In this document: positions 53,426 to 64,000 of the stretch, piece after piece
Position numbering within the stretch: the first letter of the stretch is position 1
How the letters are laid out: each line of letters begins with the position of its first letter
Assembly (NCBI GenBank): GCA_013368315.1
Contig: JAACJM010000104.1
Location: forward strand, 231,153-295,152
Direction of reading: 5' to 3'
From: Tetrapyrgos nigripes
Taxonomy: Eukaryota > Basidiomycota > Agaricomycetes > Agaricales > Campanellaceae
DNA length: 64,000 nt
The notes under the pieces: generated by a model
What the model saw: only the letters and a program-made list of their open reading frames with translations
The model's database searches: none
Told to the model about the DNA's origin: nothing
Translations under genes and position numbers: made by a program

Positions 53426-56400
53426 TTGATTACAGTGTCTACTTGTCTATACTAATCAAAGCTCGTTTGGCTGTCATGTCCTGGGTCTGTGTCCAGCATG
53501 ATGTGATGGACTTAGAGGCATTTAGGTACATAACTCGCCATAGTACCTTCAAATCCTTGCAAATTTAGACTGTCAACTTTGGGTTTTTTTGCGGTGTCCA
53601 AGTGATGAGGTGCAGCTTTTCACGTCTATTTGACACAAGGGGGATGGTTACTTCCTCAACGTCCATACCGTTAGCCACCTTTTTTGCGACCCATTGTCCG
53701 GCTTCCAAGATCATGACCTATCGAATTGAATAAATTCAAAGGCCAAAGGAAGTTGGGAACGGACCATGTCATAGGTCTCCTGTTGATCCACTGTAAGCTT
53801 TGGCGTGATGCCCTTTCTCTCTTTTTCTAACCGCCATCTTCTCGGCTCTTCAAGCTTACCTCTTTCTTCTCGTGGAAGAAGAGCCCTAAGAAAGCTACTG
53901 AGACCACGTCAACCGTTTTTGCGTTTATACGGGCGGGAAGAGTATGCGGATATATCAATCATAACGTTAAGATATCAGAGAAATGTTGAGCACATAAGTA
54001 GTTGATAGGCACCAAAAAAAGACGACGGCCTTGCCGTTCAAACGTTCAGGGGCGAATAGTGGTGTTTCATTGATTGGAAACTTTGCACTCAGAGAGCAAT
54101 TGTTCAACCCGACTTCTACGCATTGTGCGTCTCTATACAAGAATTATCACTAATAAAATATATGGCATCTTCACCCGGCAATACAGCAATCACCTCAAAT
54201 GAGTCAACACAACCTTCACCTTGACTCAGCATATCTTCAGGATCCTGGTTGTGTTCGTGGAATCCCGCATCATTTATCTGCCTTTTCCAGTAGTAAGCAC
54301 ATTCCCCTCCTAAACCAATCATTGCTTACGTGCTGATAATCCAATCTGTTCGCGTCCGTATTGAATCTTTCGTTCCTAAATTCTAGTGCATGCAATTCAT
54401 CAATTTCGACAGTATACGCACTCCTCAGGAAGCTGTTTCCGGGAGGGCGTCGAATATAGCAGGGGAGGTGATTGCTGGAATTGAGAATTAGCTTTTGGTG
54501 TGTACTTCTTCAAGTTCGCATGGGCTTTAATGTTATGCTCACGACTGACGATCCTATGTACTTTGACTTAGGGACTCTCTCTTGTCATCGTCCTCGTCAA
54601 CCTGCGCGAAACGATATGGGCCTTGCCAAATTCATCCCAAGAAAATTAGGCAGTGAGGACAGTGTCACGGTTAATAATAATATCCTATCAGCATGATACC
54701 CTGACTTCTAGCTATAGTTTCCAGAGTCAGAGTAGAGATAGAGAGGTAGATTCACTGGCTCTCAGTGTCCTACTGACAGTTCTGTAACCTTTATAAATAT
54801 ATTGCGACAAAATACACGCTAGTACACAGCGTAAGGCGGCCCGACTGAGGGACGTCTTCTCCGATGATCTTCACTACTTCTATTCCACGCTTTCCAACTC
54901 TTCATTATATGACTCCTCGTCCTGCGTAGTTATAAAGAATAAGCAACAGATTGAATTAGCTACCCAACAGATACTCACTATGTTTCTCAGGGGAGGTGGA
55001 GTAAGCCACATAACTGAGCAGTGTTGTGTCTATACGTTCTTGCCTGAAAGGTATTTCATTATTCTCCTCCCAGTCTTGGGTACGTTTTGTGATTGGGTAT
55101 GCTTTGCTTGTCAGGTTTGAACCTTACATTACCAGCGACAAAAAAGACCTGGAAGTTGGAAGCTATACTTTGGTAACATTATACACATGCTTGTATAATG
55201 TCGGTATAGATGTTACATACACTGCGGACACTACTCATCACCAAATAAAGAGGTTATTATAGTTTGCTCCTACTGCGACCATTACACTTACAGGCTATCA
55301 AACTGTCATCTTCAAACACACGGCCAAAAACCACTCTCAACAGCGAAATCCAGCTTTTCTCCTTCATCATCGGGCTCGATTCATGGAGCATTACAATTAC
55401 TCAAGTCTAATGTGGTTTTTTCGTCAGTGAAGTAAATTACTAGACAGAAGAGAATGATCTGACACGTTGTTTTCCTCAAATTTCCTATCTCCGCATTCCT
55501 AGTCAACTTGCTTGAACCCGTAAAGATCTGCAACGTCGTTATGTATCGGGCTGCCCCACGTTGAAATGTACGCCGATGCAGAAAAAATGGATGACTGAAG
55601 TCTTGGGAGTTTAATACTTTATGTGGAATGCAAAGAAGCAATTCATGGACCGGAGAAAGCTGCGAGGCTTGAACTATGGATGACTTGATACTACTCTCCG
55701 CTTTATCGAAGGTCGATTTTTAGGAAGCTCGAAACACGCAGGGATGACTTGGATTCAGGTGCACCACTGATACTTGGTAGAGTTTGGCGGTGGCTAGGCG
55801 TATTACTAACTGACAGCGTATACGTTCCAAAACTAATAGGTAAAGCAGAAGCAGGAAAGGATACAAGCTATGAGCGCTGGCTTTATCGGATGGTAGGTGG
55901 CAGATATATGCCATCGCTTGATCCCGATCATCTCAACGGAGTAATTCTTACAATCGCATCCTGGAGCTCTTTATCTTTGGTCCAATTTGCCTGCCCGAAC
56001 GACATTGGTCCCTGAAACCCGGTTTGATGCTTACAATCAGAATGTTGGATTTACGTGACGGGAATTTCAATGAGGTTTGGTACTTACAGAGAGCTCGCAG
56101 CGGGTGAGAGCAAAAGCATAGAGATATAAATAGCTAGTGGAAGTCATAGAGGAGACCTAGACATGTATAGTCACTCGCTGTTGAGTGGGATGTAATTGTA
56201 TTTGCACAGTATCATTGCTGAACCTGAACAAAATTGATTCGCAATTTTCATCGCAGGCCGCTTACAGCACCACTCTCATGATTCACAAGGGAGAGCGAGC
56301 GGCCCAACTCGATGGGATTTTTGGCCGTTAGTTCTTACTTTGCTTGGTTGCCACAGTCGTAACGCTGACCTACATACACACGACTATCTGTGTATCGTCA

Positions 56401-56680
56401 GTCTGGTTCTCGAGACTAACGCTGACCGACCGTTATTGCGAACGCCTCTTGGCGGCCTCCATTCCGGGACTTTTCCAGGTTTCAGGTGGTATTACTTTTT
56501 AATCCATTAAAACTATATAAGATAAACAAAGTACTTAGGGTATATGTCAGTATCTCACAAGAAATACAAAAGCAACTACAGGAATATCAAGCTTATACGA
56601 ACAAAGTGGATAATAAGGGAAGTGTTAGGTATGGGAGCAGGCGGTCCTGGAAAGCCTCAATGAAGACCAACAGTCGGACG
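53426..56680. other. No confident gene
   Basis: Several short frames occur. One at 54116-54322 on minus (68 codons, compositionally protein-like) and one at 54472-54696 on plus (74 codons, with a TTDDPMYF segment) could be exons. I could not build splice-consistent chains or recognise domains. No repeats related to the rest of the window were seen. Confidence 0.4.
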
Positions 56681-56682
56681 AA

Positions 56683-57689
56683 TTACAAAAAAGTAGCTAA
56701 CAGTCCAACGATAGAGAAAATAAAGAAGGGAGAATGAGGAAAATTCGAACACGCTGAGTTAGACAGCGGCACATCAGTATTACTACCTGCATTACTACCT
56801 ACAGAGTCCGGTGTTGGTTTGAAGCTTGTAGTTGCACGACGAGAGGAAGTGGTAGTATCAGTGTCCAAATGGAGGGATGTGGTAGGCCCAGTAGGCTCAG
56901 CTGAAGCACTGACAGTAACGGGGGGAGGATTTTTAACGGTTTTGGAAGAAGATAAAGTTGTGGTATCATCAAAGCTGGTAGTAAATAAAGGAGGACTATC
57001 GGTAATGGGAGGAGGTGGAGGTGGATCTCCTCCCCCACCCTCCCCTCCCCTCCTCCCCCACCAGCTCCAATTCCACAACACTCGCCATTCCCACAGCAAA
57101 CAGTACCAGGTCGACAGCAGCCGCCAAATGAGCATGGAGTGTATTCTTGGGGACAGCAGCCCAGAGTGCCGAATGTGGTCTTTATACACTGCTCGTCTGA
57201 GCTGCAGCAGCCGCCTGATGAGCACTGAATGTCGGTTTTAAGACAGCAGATTGACCCGCCAAATTCGCTCCTTCCACATTTCTCACTTGAGCTGCAGCAG
57301 CCGGATGAGCACTAAGAGAAGAGAGAAGCAAAAAAGCGCTTCATTTCAACATATCGGCGACGAGGTTGACTCACGCATACGGTATCTCCATTGCGGCAGC
57401 ATCCTGGACCGCATGCAACTGTTCCATATCCGAGTCAGCAATTCAAATTTAAACACTGAAGGGACAATATGCGTCCTTCCACTTGAGCAGCCTTGCCTGG
57501 TTGTGAGGTTTTGAAGCAATCCCTCTACCCCATGAGCATAGAGAGCTCACGATCATGAGTTACACGTTCTCGAACGTCGATTCGAAATAGCTCTGAACTG
57601 CCGTAGAGTTCCGAGTCATTTCCAGATGTGGCGCAAACAAATGCCACGGAAATGAGCAATACAAGAAAAGTGAAGGCTTTAGAACCCAT
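56683..57689 (-). CDS. Probable secreted cysteine-rich, GPI-anchored protein, frame broken in a G run
   Basis: The frame from 57689 begins with a signal peptide (MGSKAFTFLVLLISVAFVCA). After one or two introns, whose positions near 57550-57430 and 57375-57300 are uncertain, repeated Cys modules follow: GPGCCRNGDTVC, CSSGCCSSSEKC, CSSGGCCSSDEQC, CSFGGCCRPGTVCCGNGECC. A Ser/Thr/Pro-rich stalk (TTSFDDTTTLSSS) leads to a hydrophobic tail (FFIFSIVGLLATFL). Signal peptide, Cys modules, Ser/Thr stalk and hydrophobic tail together suggest a GPI-anchored wall protein. Cys modules and stalk are in different frames. The shift falls in the G-rich run near 57025-57060, so it is a mutation or a sequencing error. 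Confidence 0.55.
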
Positions 57690-57811
57690 ATGGACGCAGT
57701 CGAGGATGCAGAAGACTGGAGTGTTGAATTTGTATCGCCTGCTCTCAGCGATCCCAAATGTCGCTGTTGATCCAATCTACTGACAAGCGACACACTGTCC
57801 CGCTTTAACAC

Positions 57812-58916
57812 TTCCTTTAATGTCTATAATAATATAAGTCTTGGCATCTACGAGGTTTGATTACTGATCAGAATGATAATGATTATCAGTGGCGATTGTG
57901 GCACTCTAGTGGAACTAGTACGGGATAAGCTCTAGGAAGCGAATTGCCAGAAGCTTATTTGATGGCTATCAGTAACTACAGATTCACTGGACGAAGGCTT
58001 CATTGCACAGTGACAGAACTTTAACCAGCTGATTTGGCGCCTACAAAAGCTGGACTCAAGAGTCGAGATTGGAGAAGGGCCTAGCCTATCTTCAATTACC
58101 TAGACAAAGAGAAGCATGCCGATTTGAACATGAAACTGGTCGTTAGTACAACCTCATATAAGTGGCGATGTGGTGAAGAGAAGATTACTGTACGATAGAA
58201 CCGTGCGGTGTATCAACTTATCGGGCGCTCAGAACGGGATTATCGCATACCATGAGTCTGTATCACAATTGGACTGTTCCCGTATTATCCCGCAGTGACA
58301 CTGGTCGTCTTGCGTACATCTTAAGCACGAAAAATCTCCAACTTGAATCGTACGTTCTATGTGTGGATTGGAAGGAAGGATGATTTTCTGGACTCCGAGT
58401 TACCTATGATACATGAGTTCCGTACTGAGTAGCTGTGAATGCTCTACTATGTACAGCATCCCTTCAATGTTGACATTCATATAACGGTTTGACAGAACAT
58501 TGAGGAGACAATTTTGCTGTCTCTTCAAACAGTTTTTTGTATCCGCCTTGCCTCTACATTCTCAATCATTACGCTTTCAAGTTCCCTCTCTGCCGCTTAG
58601 TCTATCCTTTTTTGTAATTGCTGTTGTCCTCGCCGCACAGAGGTACACTGTACCTGTCTTGGCACTCTTGAAAGATGGTGGTGATATTCCGGTAAACTAT
58701 GGTACCTGGATCATGAACGCTGCATGGAACCCCAATAAAAGATAAAGTAATACAGCCGTTTTCACCCCATGTCCAGATTAAGAAGTGATAGGCCGATATA
58801 TATGGTTCCGTGTACTAAACCCTCAGGAGCTGGTTAATGATTAATGAAGCTAACTGAAAGATCTGTTGCACTCCACGGTGACCCAACATCATGGGAGACT
58901 CTTTCATAGTTTCATG
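57812..58916. other. No gene recognised
   Basis: One plus-strand frame (58500-58745) has a hydrophobic segment but no recognisable domain or upstream exon. No repeats were seen. Confidence 0.45.
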
Positions 58917-59647
58917 TAGTGACCCTCACGAGTCGATCCGCGAGTATACTTGTACCCGTGAGGCAAGTACTTGTTACTAAAAAGGCCTTACCTGTGACCT
59001 GCCCACGATCCGTGGGAAACAGGTACTTGACCTGTGGGTTTTTTTACTTGCAGGTCACAAGTAACCTGTGAATGACCGATTCCACAGGTACCTGCAAGTA
59101 TACTCTCAAGTACTTGTTCAAACTTGCATTGACAAAATAAAAGATACATTTTCAAAAGCATTTACAGAAAGTCTAATCTATCATCTCAATATCAGAGTCA
59201 TCATTCTTCTCCTTACCCTTACCACCCCGACGAAGCCGTTTTTTTATGCGTTCCCGTTTTCCCTCTCTCCCTCTCTCGCGCGGGTCACCGTCTTCTCTTT
59301 TCACCTCTCACTCTCAATAGTTATCTCTGTCTATGTATTTTTCCTCTAGAACTACAGTTGCAAGGTCACTATAGTGGTGTACTAATTACATACCGATGTT
59401 GTTACAAATGAGAACTAATTTTGTGACTTCAATTTAAGGAATGATTCTGAGCTGCCATGGTGGGTCTATTTTTTAGAAACAGACTCACACTCGTTTGCAA
59501 GTTTTCACATAATTTCCCACGAGTACTTGCAAGTCTGACCACCTCGTGGAGGTCTCTACTTGCGACTTGCAGGTAAGTTACCTGCAGGTATTTTTGTGGA
59601 TCTACCTGCAGGTACTTGCTGACGAGTTGGACTTGTGAGGGTCACTA
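58917..59647. mobile_element. Non-autonomous hAT-like element, 731 bp
   Basis: The termini are TAGTGACCCTCACGAGTC (58917) and, inverted at the right end, TAGTGACCCTCACAAGTC, with one difference in 18. The 8-bp target duplication GTTTCATG occurs at 58909-58916 and 59648-59655. TAGTG fits the hAT terminal consensus YARNG, and 8 bp is the hAT duplication size. Both subterminal regions are crowded with ACTTGCAGGTA / TACCTGCAAGT motifs in both orientations, as expected of transposase-binding sites. The interior has no transposase, so it must be mobilised in trans. Confidence 0.85.
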
Positions 59648-59655
59648 GTTTCATG

Positions 59656-61280
59656 ATCATTTGATGATTGACCAAAATCCTTACATAGGGGTAATTTAGC
59701 ATTCCTGAAGCCACATACTGTACAAGTACTTGAAGGTAAAAGCCCGCTTCCATGATGTCAATTCCTCCAATATCAACACTAAACTCGAGTCACATACATC
59801 TACACCGTTATTGTATGCATACATGCTAACAACCCTGAAACCCCTGCCTCCATCACCGAAGAGGAGTGTATCTAGTCTGAGGGTACACGCGCCCCTCTTG
59901 CAACGCCGTGACCTTATTATGTCAGAATGTTTCAGCACATTGCCGACGACTCAAATATGGATCCAACACTCAAATATTTTGGTGTATGAACATCGGTTAA
60001 TAGTTTTCTGAAGCCTCATGAAAAATTGCGACCGGTTTTGAAGAAGAACTCGATGAGATACGTATGGTATGAAAGCCTGTCACCAACCTGTCACACTATG
60101 TGACACCCAGTACAGGCTTGGCATTTTGGCGGCATTTTGATCTTTTGTGACGCACAAAAGAGCTCGGAAGCCTTCGCAAGTCCAGTGAGCACTATAAACA
60201 GTGCTCCAAGAAAGAGAAACTGGAGAAATACAGTATTCAGCAGCGAGGCGGCATTCTGACGGCATTTTATTCTTATGTAATAACGCTGCGGCATTGCAAG
60301 GGGGGACTATGTACCAACAGACCCAACCTTTGGTTGGGTCTGTCTAGGAGAGACTAGAGTGTATCTACCTCCTAGAAGCTGCTTTGAGGCTGGGGATTGT
60401 GGGAGCGGGGGTGAGAAGAATGCGGTGTGTTGTGTGTAGGGTCCTGGGGACCAGCAAAGATGAAGGAAAGGGACAGGTTGAAATCGTTGCTTAATGCGCC
60501 TGAGCCTGTTTGTTGTTATACTTTGAGGTTTGTACAAGTTTTAGAGTCTGGATTGGGGGGACTCAGACTCGGGGGTAAGGTGTCTGTACATGTACTCCTC
60601 TATTCTTTATTTCCTTTTTCTCTTTAACGGGCCTTCATAGCTTCATCATTCGTTGAAGACAGTCTCCAACCATATATAGCATATCTAGATCTAATCTAAT
60701 GTCACTCCGAGTCTGTAGTTTAAGAACAATTTATCCTGCTCACAGGTGTGGCTGAGTGTACCTTGCTGAAGTGACACTGCCCAAGAAAAGACAAGTCAGA
60801 CATGTGGCATCATTTCTATATTTCCGGGTGCAAGCTCACTCAATAGCTGCAGACATGTTGCATCTCCAATGTCCATTCCTCCCTTCTGACTTGTCCATAT
60901 ACCTTCTGCTCTCAATGCCAACGAGTCCTCTGTTGCTTAATTCTTACCTCCACTCCTGAGACAGCATGAAAAATTTACAGACAGACAAACAATGTATTCA
61001 CAAACCATAGGCAGAAGTACACATAGGATCAACCAGGCCCATTAACTGACCATTCTCAGACCGTTACATACATAGATTTTTTTCCTTTGAAATTTATAGA
61101 ATGAGATGAAACCACATGGTCCTTGAGGTAAAAAAGAATCATCATTTCTTTGATTTCAGAATTGTTAGACACAGCAATTCAAGATAAAACTAGCATCAGG
61201 TTTCAGAACATGGTAGTCTCCAAAAGTCAATAAAGGAACATACCGGAAGAATCACTAAAGTCAATAAAGGAACATACCGG
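59656..61280. other. No gene recognised; one strong hairpin
   Basis: The segment includes a GGCATTTTG repeat region at 60118-60295 and the hairpin listed at 60317. A 29-bp direct duplication, GTCAATAAAGGAACATACCGG and following bases, lies at about 61228 and 61259, just 3' of the TPR-CHAT gene. Confidence 0.5.
60317..60343. repeat. Perfect 12-bp-arm hairpin
   Basis: ACAGACCCAACC, loop TTT, GGTTGGGTCTGT. The short loop makes it a stable stem in either strand. Confidence 0.8.
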
Positions 61281-61288
61281 AAGAATCA

Positions 61289-64000
61289 CTAAACTCCGTA
61301 ATGGACAAATGGAACCCACTTTTCAAATTTCATCTCACCAACCTCCTTTCGCAAATGTTCAACAGCTGTATGAAGTGCATGTACTGCACTCTGGCTTGTG
61401 CTCCAAGTTGCTGGTTCATCACTATGCCCCAAGATACTTTTGTAGACTTTATCAGCAACTATAGGTGCATCTTTGTCCCCAATTGACCACATTGTGGCAA
61501 TCACACTCGGATAACCAACAGCAAGCATACCAGCTGCAAGATGGACAGCTTCTTCAGGTAGGTCCTCATCACCTGCTGCTGTCTGACATGCAGAGAGGAA
61601 TGCAAGTTCCACATTCTCAAGGGATAAGCTCATTAAATCATGGAGCTTGAGTCTTCCATCATAAAGAGCAAAAGCACTATCAAGAGGGTTTTCCAAGTGT
61701 TGAATTCCATGGCAAGCAAGATGGACAATCTCATACTTTCTCATTTCATTCTTAACAGTGTCAACAGTGGCTTCATCATCAGTGAGATGGCAGCTATTCT
61801 CAGGTGATGTGTAGGTCTGGATAGCCCTTGCCTCTTCCTTGGTGCCAGGTAGAGGTGGCATGTCTGGTGTGGCAGGTTGGGAGATGATAAGGACTTTGGT
61901 TTTTTTCCTTGGATCCTGCTGGGTTTTACTATGACCAGAGCTAAGCATTGCTTTCAGTGTTGTTGTCTGGATAACCCTTGCCTCTTCCTTGGTGCCAGGT
62001 AGAGGTGGCATGTCTGGTGTGGCAGGTTGGGAGATGATAAGGACTTTGGTTTTTTTCCTTGGATCCTGCTGGGTTTTACTATGACCAGAGCTAAGCATTG
62101 CTTTCAGTGTTGTTGTATATGAGGAGACTGCAAAGTCAGAGAGTCTGATATTGTCTGAAGGATATTCGGAACCATAGATCCCAGCAGCATGAAGAGGGAG
62201 AAAGGCCAGTGACCCTGTCACACACCATGTAAAATGTGGAAGACAATCTTCTGCAGAATAATCACATAGCTATCTGCAAATAAGTATATAACCAATTAAA
62301 CTAACATGAAGACTTACCACATCCTTGATCCCAAAAAGAATGTGCTGCACCACATTGAACCATAAATCACCCAAGACTGATTTAAATGAGTTGACATCCC
62401 CAATTTCTGCTTCGTGCATTATACGTTTCCCATTGCGCTCCACCCTAACATGACTAGCCTGCAGTGATGAAATCAGTAGTGAGTGCAGCTCTTCAGCTTG
62501 CTTAGATGAAAAGGTGGGGAGGGGAATATGTATAATATTGCATGAAGAAGAAAGGATGAGTGCATCACAATGTGATTAGTCAATATTCACCATGATGATG
62601 GGTCCATTTGCAGCAGCGGGAGTAAGAGCTGACAGTTTCCTAGGTTTCAAGAAACTACCAAAGCCATCCAACTCCCTAACTTTGGCAATGAGCTCTTCAT
62701 ACTCAGCTGCCAGTCGAGTATGCTGCTGTGCTTCCTGCTCCCCACTCATGCCTCTCTGCATATTTGGATTATCAATCACATGGGAGCGTGTGGATGTCCC
62801 AGCATTTTGTAATGCCCTGGAAACTGTCTCTAGATCTTTAGCAAGCACTGGATACTGATCATGGAGATCATCCAGTGGTGATTGCAATTGAAGTATCTGG
62901 CCCCAGACTATGCTACGACCTTCCTCCAGCCATTCAATTGCTTGGGAGAGATTCCCAACAGAAATGGCAGTTGCAACAGCAGCATTGATAGTCCTACCAA
63001 TTTTGGGCAATTCTTCATAACGTCAGTGGACTGTCTGTCCAAGCCAAACAAGCTGTGGAATGATTTCCAAAACTGCTTTGTATGCATCAAGTGCTTGAGA
63101 CGAATCTTGGTAAGTTGAAGATAGGGTTGCCCATCTAGAGGCTGCATTGTATCGGACTGAAGGAGGACTTGATTTATTTTCTGTAGCTTGCTGGTAAGTT
63201 GAAGTTACATTCTCTATGTCTCCAAGCTCCCCAAGATGCTCAAATTGACACAGGAGTGCTGCCCCAGGTTGGTGAGGCTAAGTGCTTTACTAGCATGGCC
63301 ATCAGGAGTTAGATCCACAGCCTGTTGGCTGACCTGAATTGCATGCTCAATGTCCTCCAGCTCTCCAAGGCAATCAAATCGACCTTTGAGTGCTACCCAA
63401 GGTTGCTGAGCCAGGCTGCTTTGTCAGCATGGCTAGCAGGAGTTAGGTCCAGGCCCTGTTGCATGACCTGAATTGCATGCTCAATGTCCCTCAACTCTCC
63501 AAGATGCTGAAATCAATGCAGGAGTGCTCCCCCAAGTTGGTGAGCATGACTGCTTTGGCAGCATGGTGATCAGGAGTTAGATTAATAGCCTGTTGCCTGA
63601 CCAAAATTGCATGCTCAATATCTGCCAGCTCTGTGAGATGCTCAAATCAACGCAAGAGTGCCCCCATAAGTTGCTGAGCCAGGTTATTTTGGAAGCATGG
63701 CTATCAGGAGTTAGATCAACAGCTTGTTGCATGACCCAAATTGCATGCTCAATGTCTCCCAGCTCTCCAAGATGCTCAAATCGACACTGGAGTGCTCTCC
63801 CCAGGTTGCTGTGGAGGGCTGCTTTGTCAGCATGGTCATCAGGAGTTAGATCAACAGCCTGTTGCATGACCTGAATTCCATGCTCAATGTCTCTAAGCTC
63901 TCCCAGATACTCAAATCGACCATGGAGTGCTGCCCCCAGGTTGGTGAGCCGGGCAGCTTTGAAAACATGGCTATCAGGAGTTAGATCCACAACCTGTTGC
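61289..64000 (-). pseudogene. TPR-CHAT protein gene, decayed, 5' part beyond the window
   Basis: The right part (63140-64000) encodes at least six tandem 45-residue TPR units of the type LGDIEHAIQVMQQAVDLTPD. Period markers lie near 63307, 63441, 63573, 63709, 63844 and 63979; several units have indels that break the frame. Next come the linker (EIIPQLVWLGQTVH) and helix (QAIEWLEEGRSIVWGQ) typical of the family. The C-terminus is a CHAT domain, a caspase-like protease fold, whose probable His (VHLACHG) and Cys (LSACQTAAG) are both kept. Lesions: TGA at 63023-63025, TAA at 62576-62578 (after PIIMVNID), and a splice phase that does not close across 62240-62320. The CHAT frame also has an in-frame 150-bp duplication. 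Such genes form large families in mushrooms, with no firmly known role. Confidence 0.8.
61815..62120 (-). repeat. In-frame 150-bp tandem duplication inside the CHAT domain
   Basis: Two adjacent 150-bp copies encode the same 50 residues (TTTLKAMLSSGHSKTQQDPR onward to GTKEEARVIQ or GTKEEARAIQ). They differ at very few bases, so the duplication is recent. Confidence 0.95.

Noticed and set aside
55026..56015. Plus-strand frames at 55026-55262 and 55749-56015
   Set aside because: No recognisable domain, no splice-consistent partner and no similarity to each other; left as unassigned.

Overview
The window is nuclear DNA of a filamentous basidiomycete, most probably an Agaricomycete. The signs are genes split by many 47-70 nt GT-AG introns with CTRAC-type branch points, a Plavaka-type DNA transposon, a single-ORF Ty1/copia retrotransposon, an accessory gene resembling the DUF6532 proteins of mushrooms, a TPR-CHAT gene and CCCTAA-like interstitial repeats. 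No tRNA, rRNA or CRISPR array was seen. All gene models were spliced by eye.

Layout. 0.25-4.15 kb (minus): an eight-exon gene for a ~1150-residue protein with a ParB/sulfiredoxin-like motif and a long coiled coil. 4.3-16 kb: tandem repeats: an A-rich ~170-bp repeat, a 50-bp minisatellite and a large 149-bp satellite. The satellite has higher-order structure (298-bp dimers on the left, an 894-bp six-monomer repeat on the right) and is interrupted by a CpG-free core built on a 34-bp palindromic minisatellite. 17.2-33.9 kb: a repeat complex in which unrelated modules carry the same short dyad, AGCGTC-N3-GACGCT or a covarying form. A ~4-kb block ending in telomere-like repeats occurs twice in direct orientation.

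36.9-53.4 kb is a nested insertion resolved to the base. A secreted amidase gene (plus) is cut seven codons before its native stop by a Plavaka element (39561-53399, TA duplication). The Plavaka transposase gene (minus) is itself cut by a copia element (40333-47429) with apparently identical 372-bp LTRs and the duplication ACCAG. A divergent second gene (DUF6532-like) lies inside the Plavaka inverted repeats. Removing both insertions in silico restores both host reading frames, so the order of events is certain: amidase, then Plavaka, then copia.

53.4-64 kb holds a probable GPI-anchored cysteine-rich secreted protein gene (minus), a 731-bp non-autonomous hAT-like element and the 3' part of a decayed TPR-CHAT gene (minus) that runs off the right edge.

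The most unusual feature is the dyad system of 17.9-33.3 kb. More than 50 perfect copies with fixed 3-nt spacing, variable spacer and compensating outer base pairs occur in several otherwise unrelated repeat backgrounds. I know of no described element that matches it.
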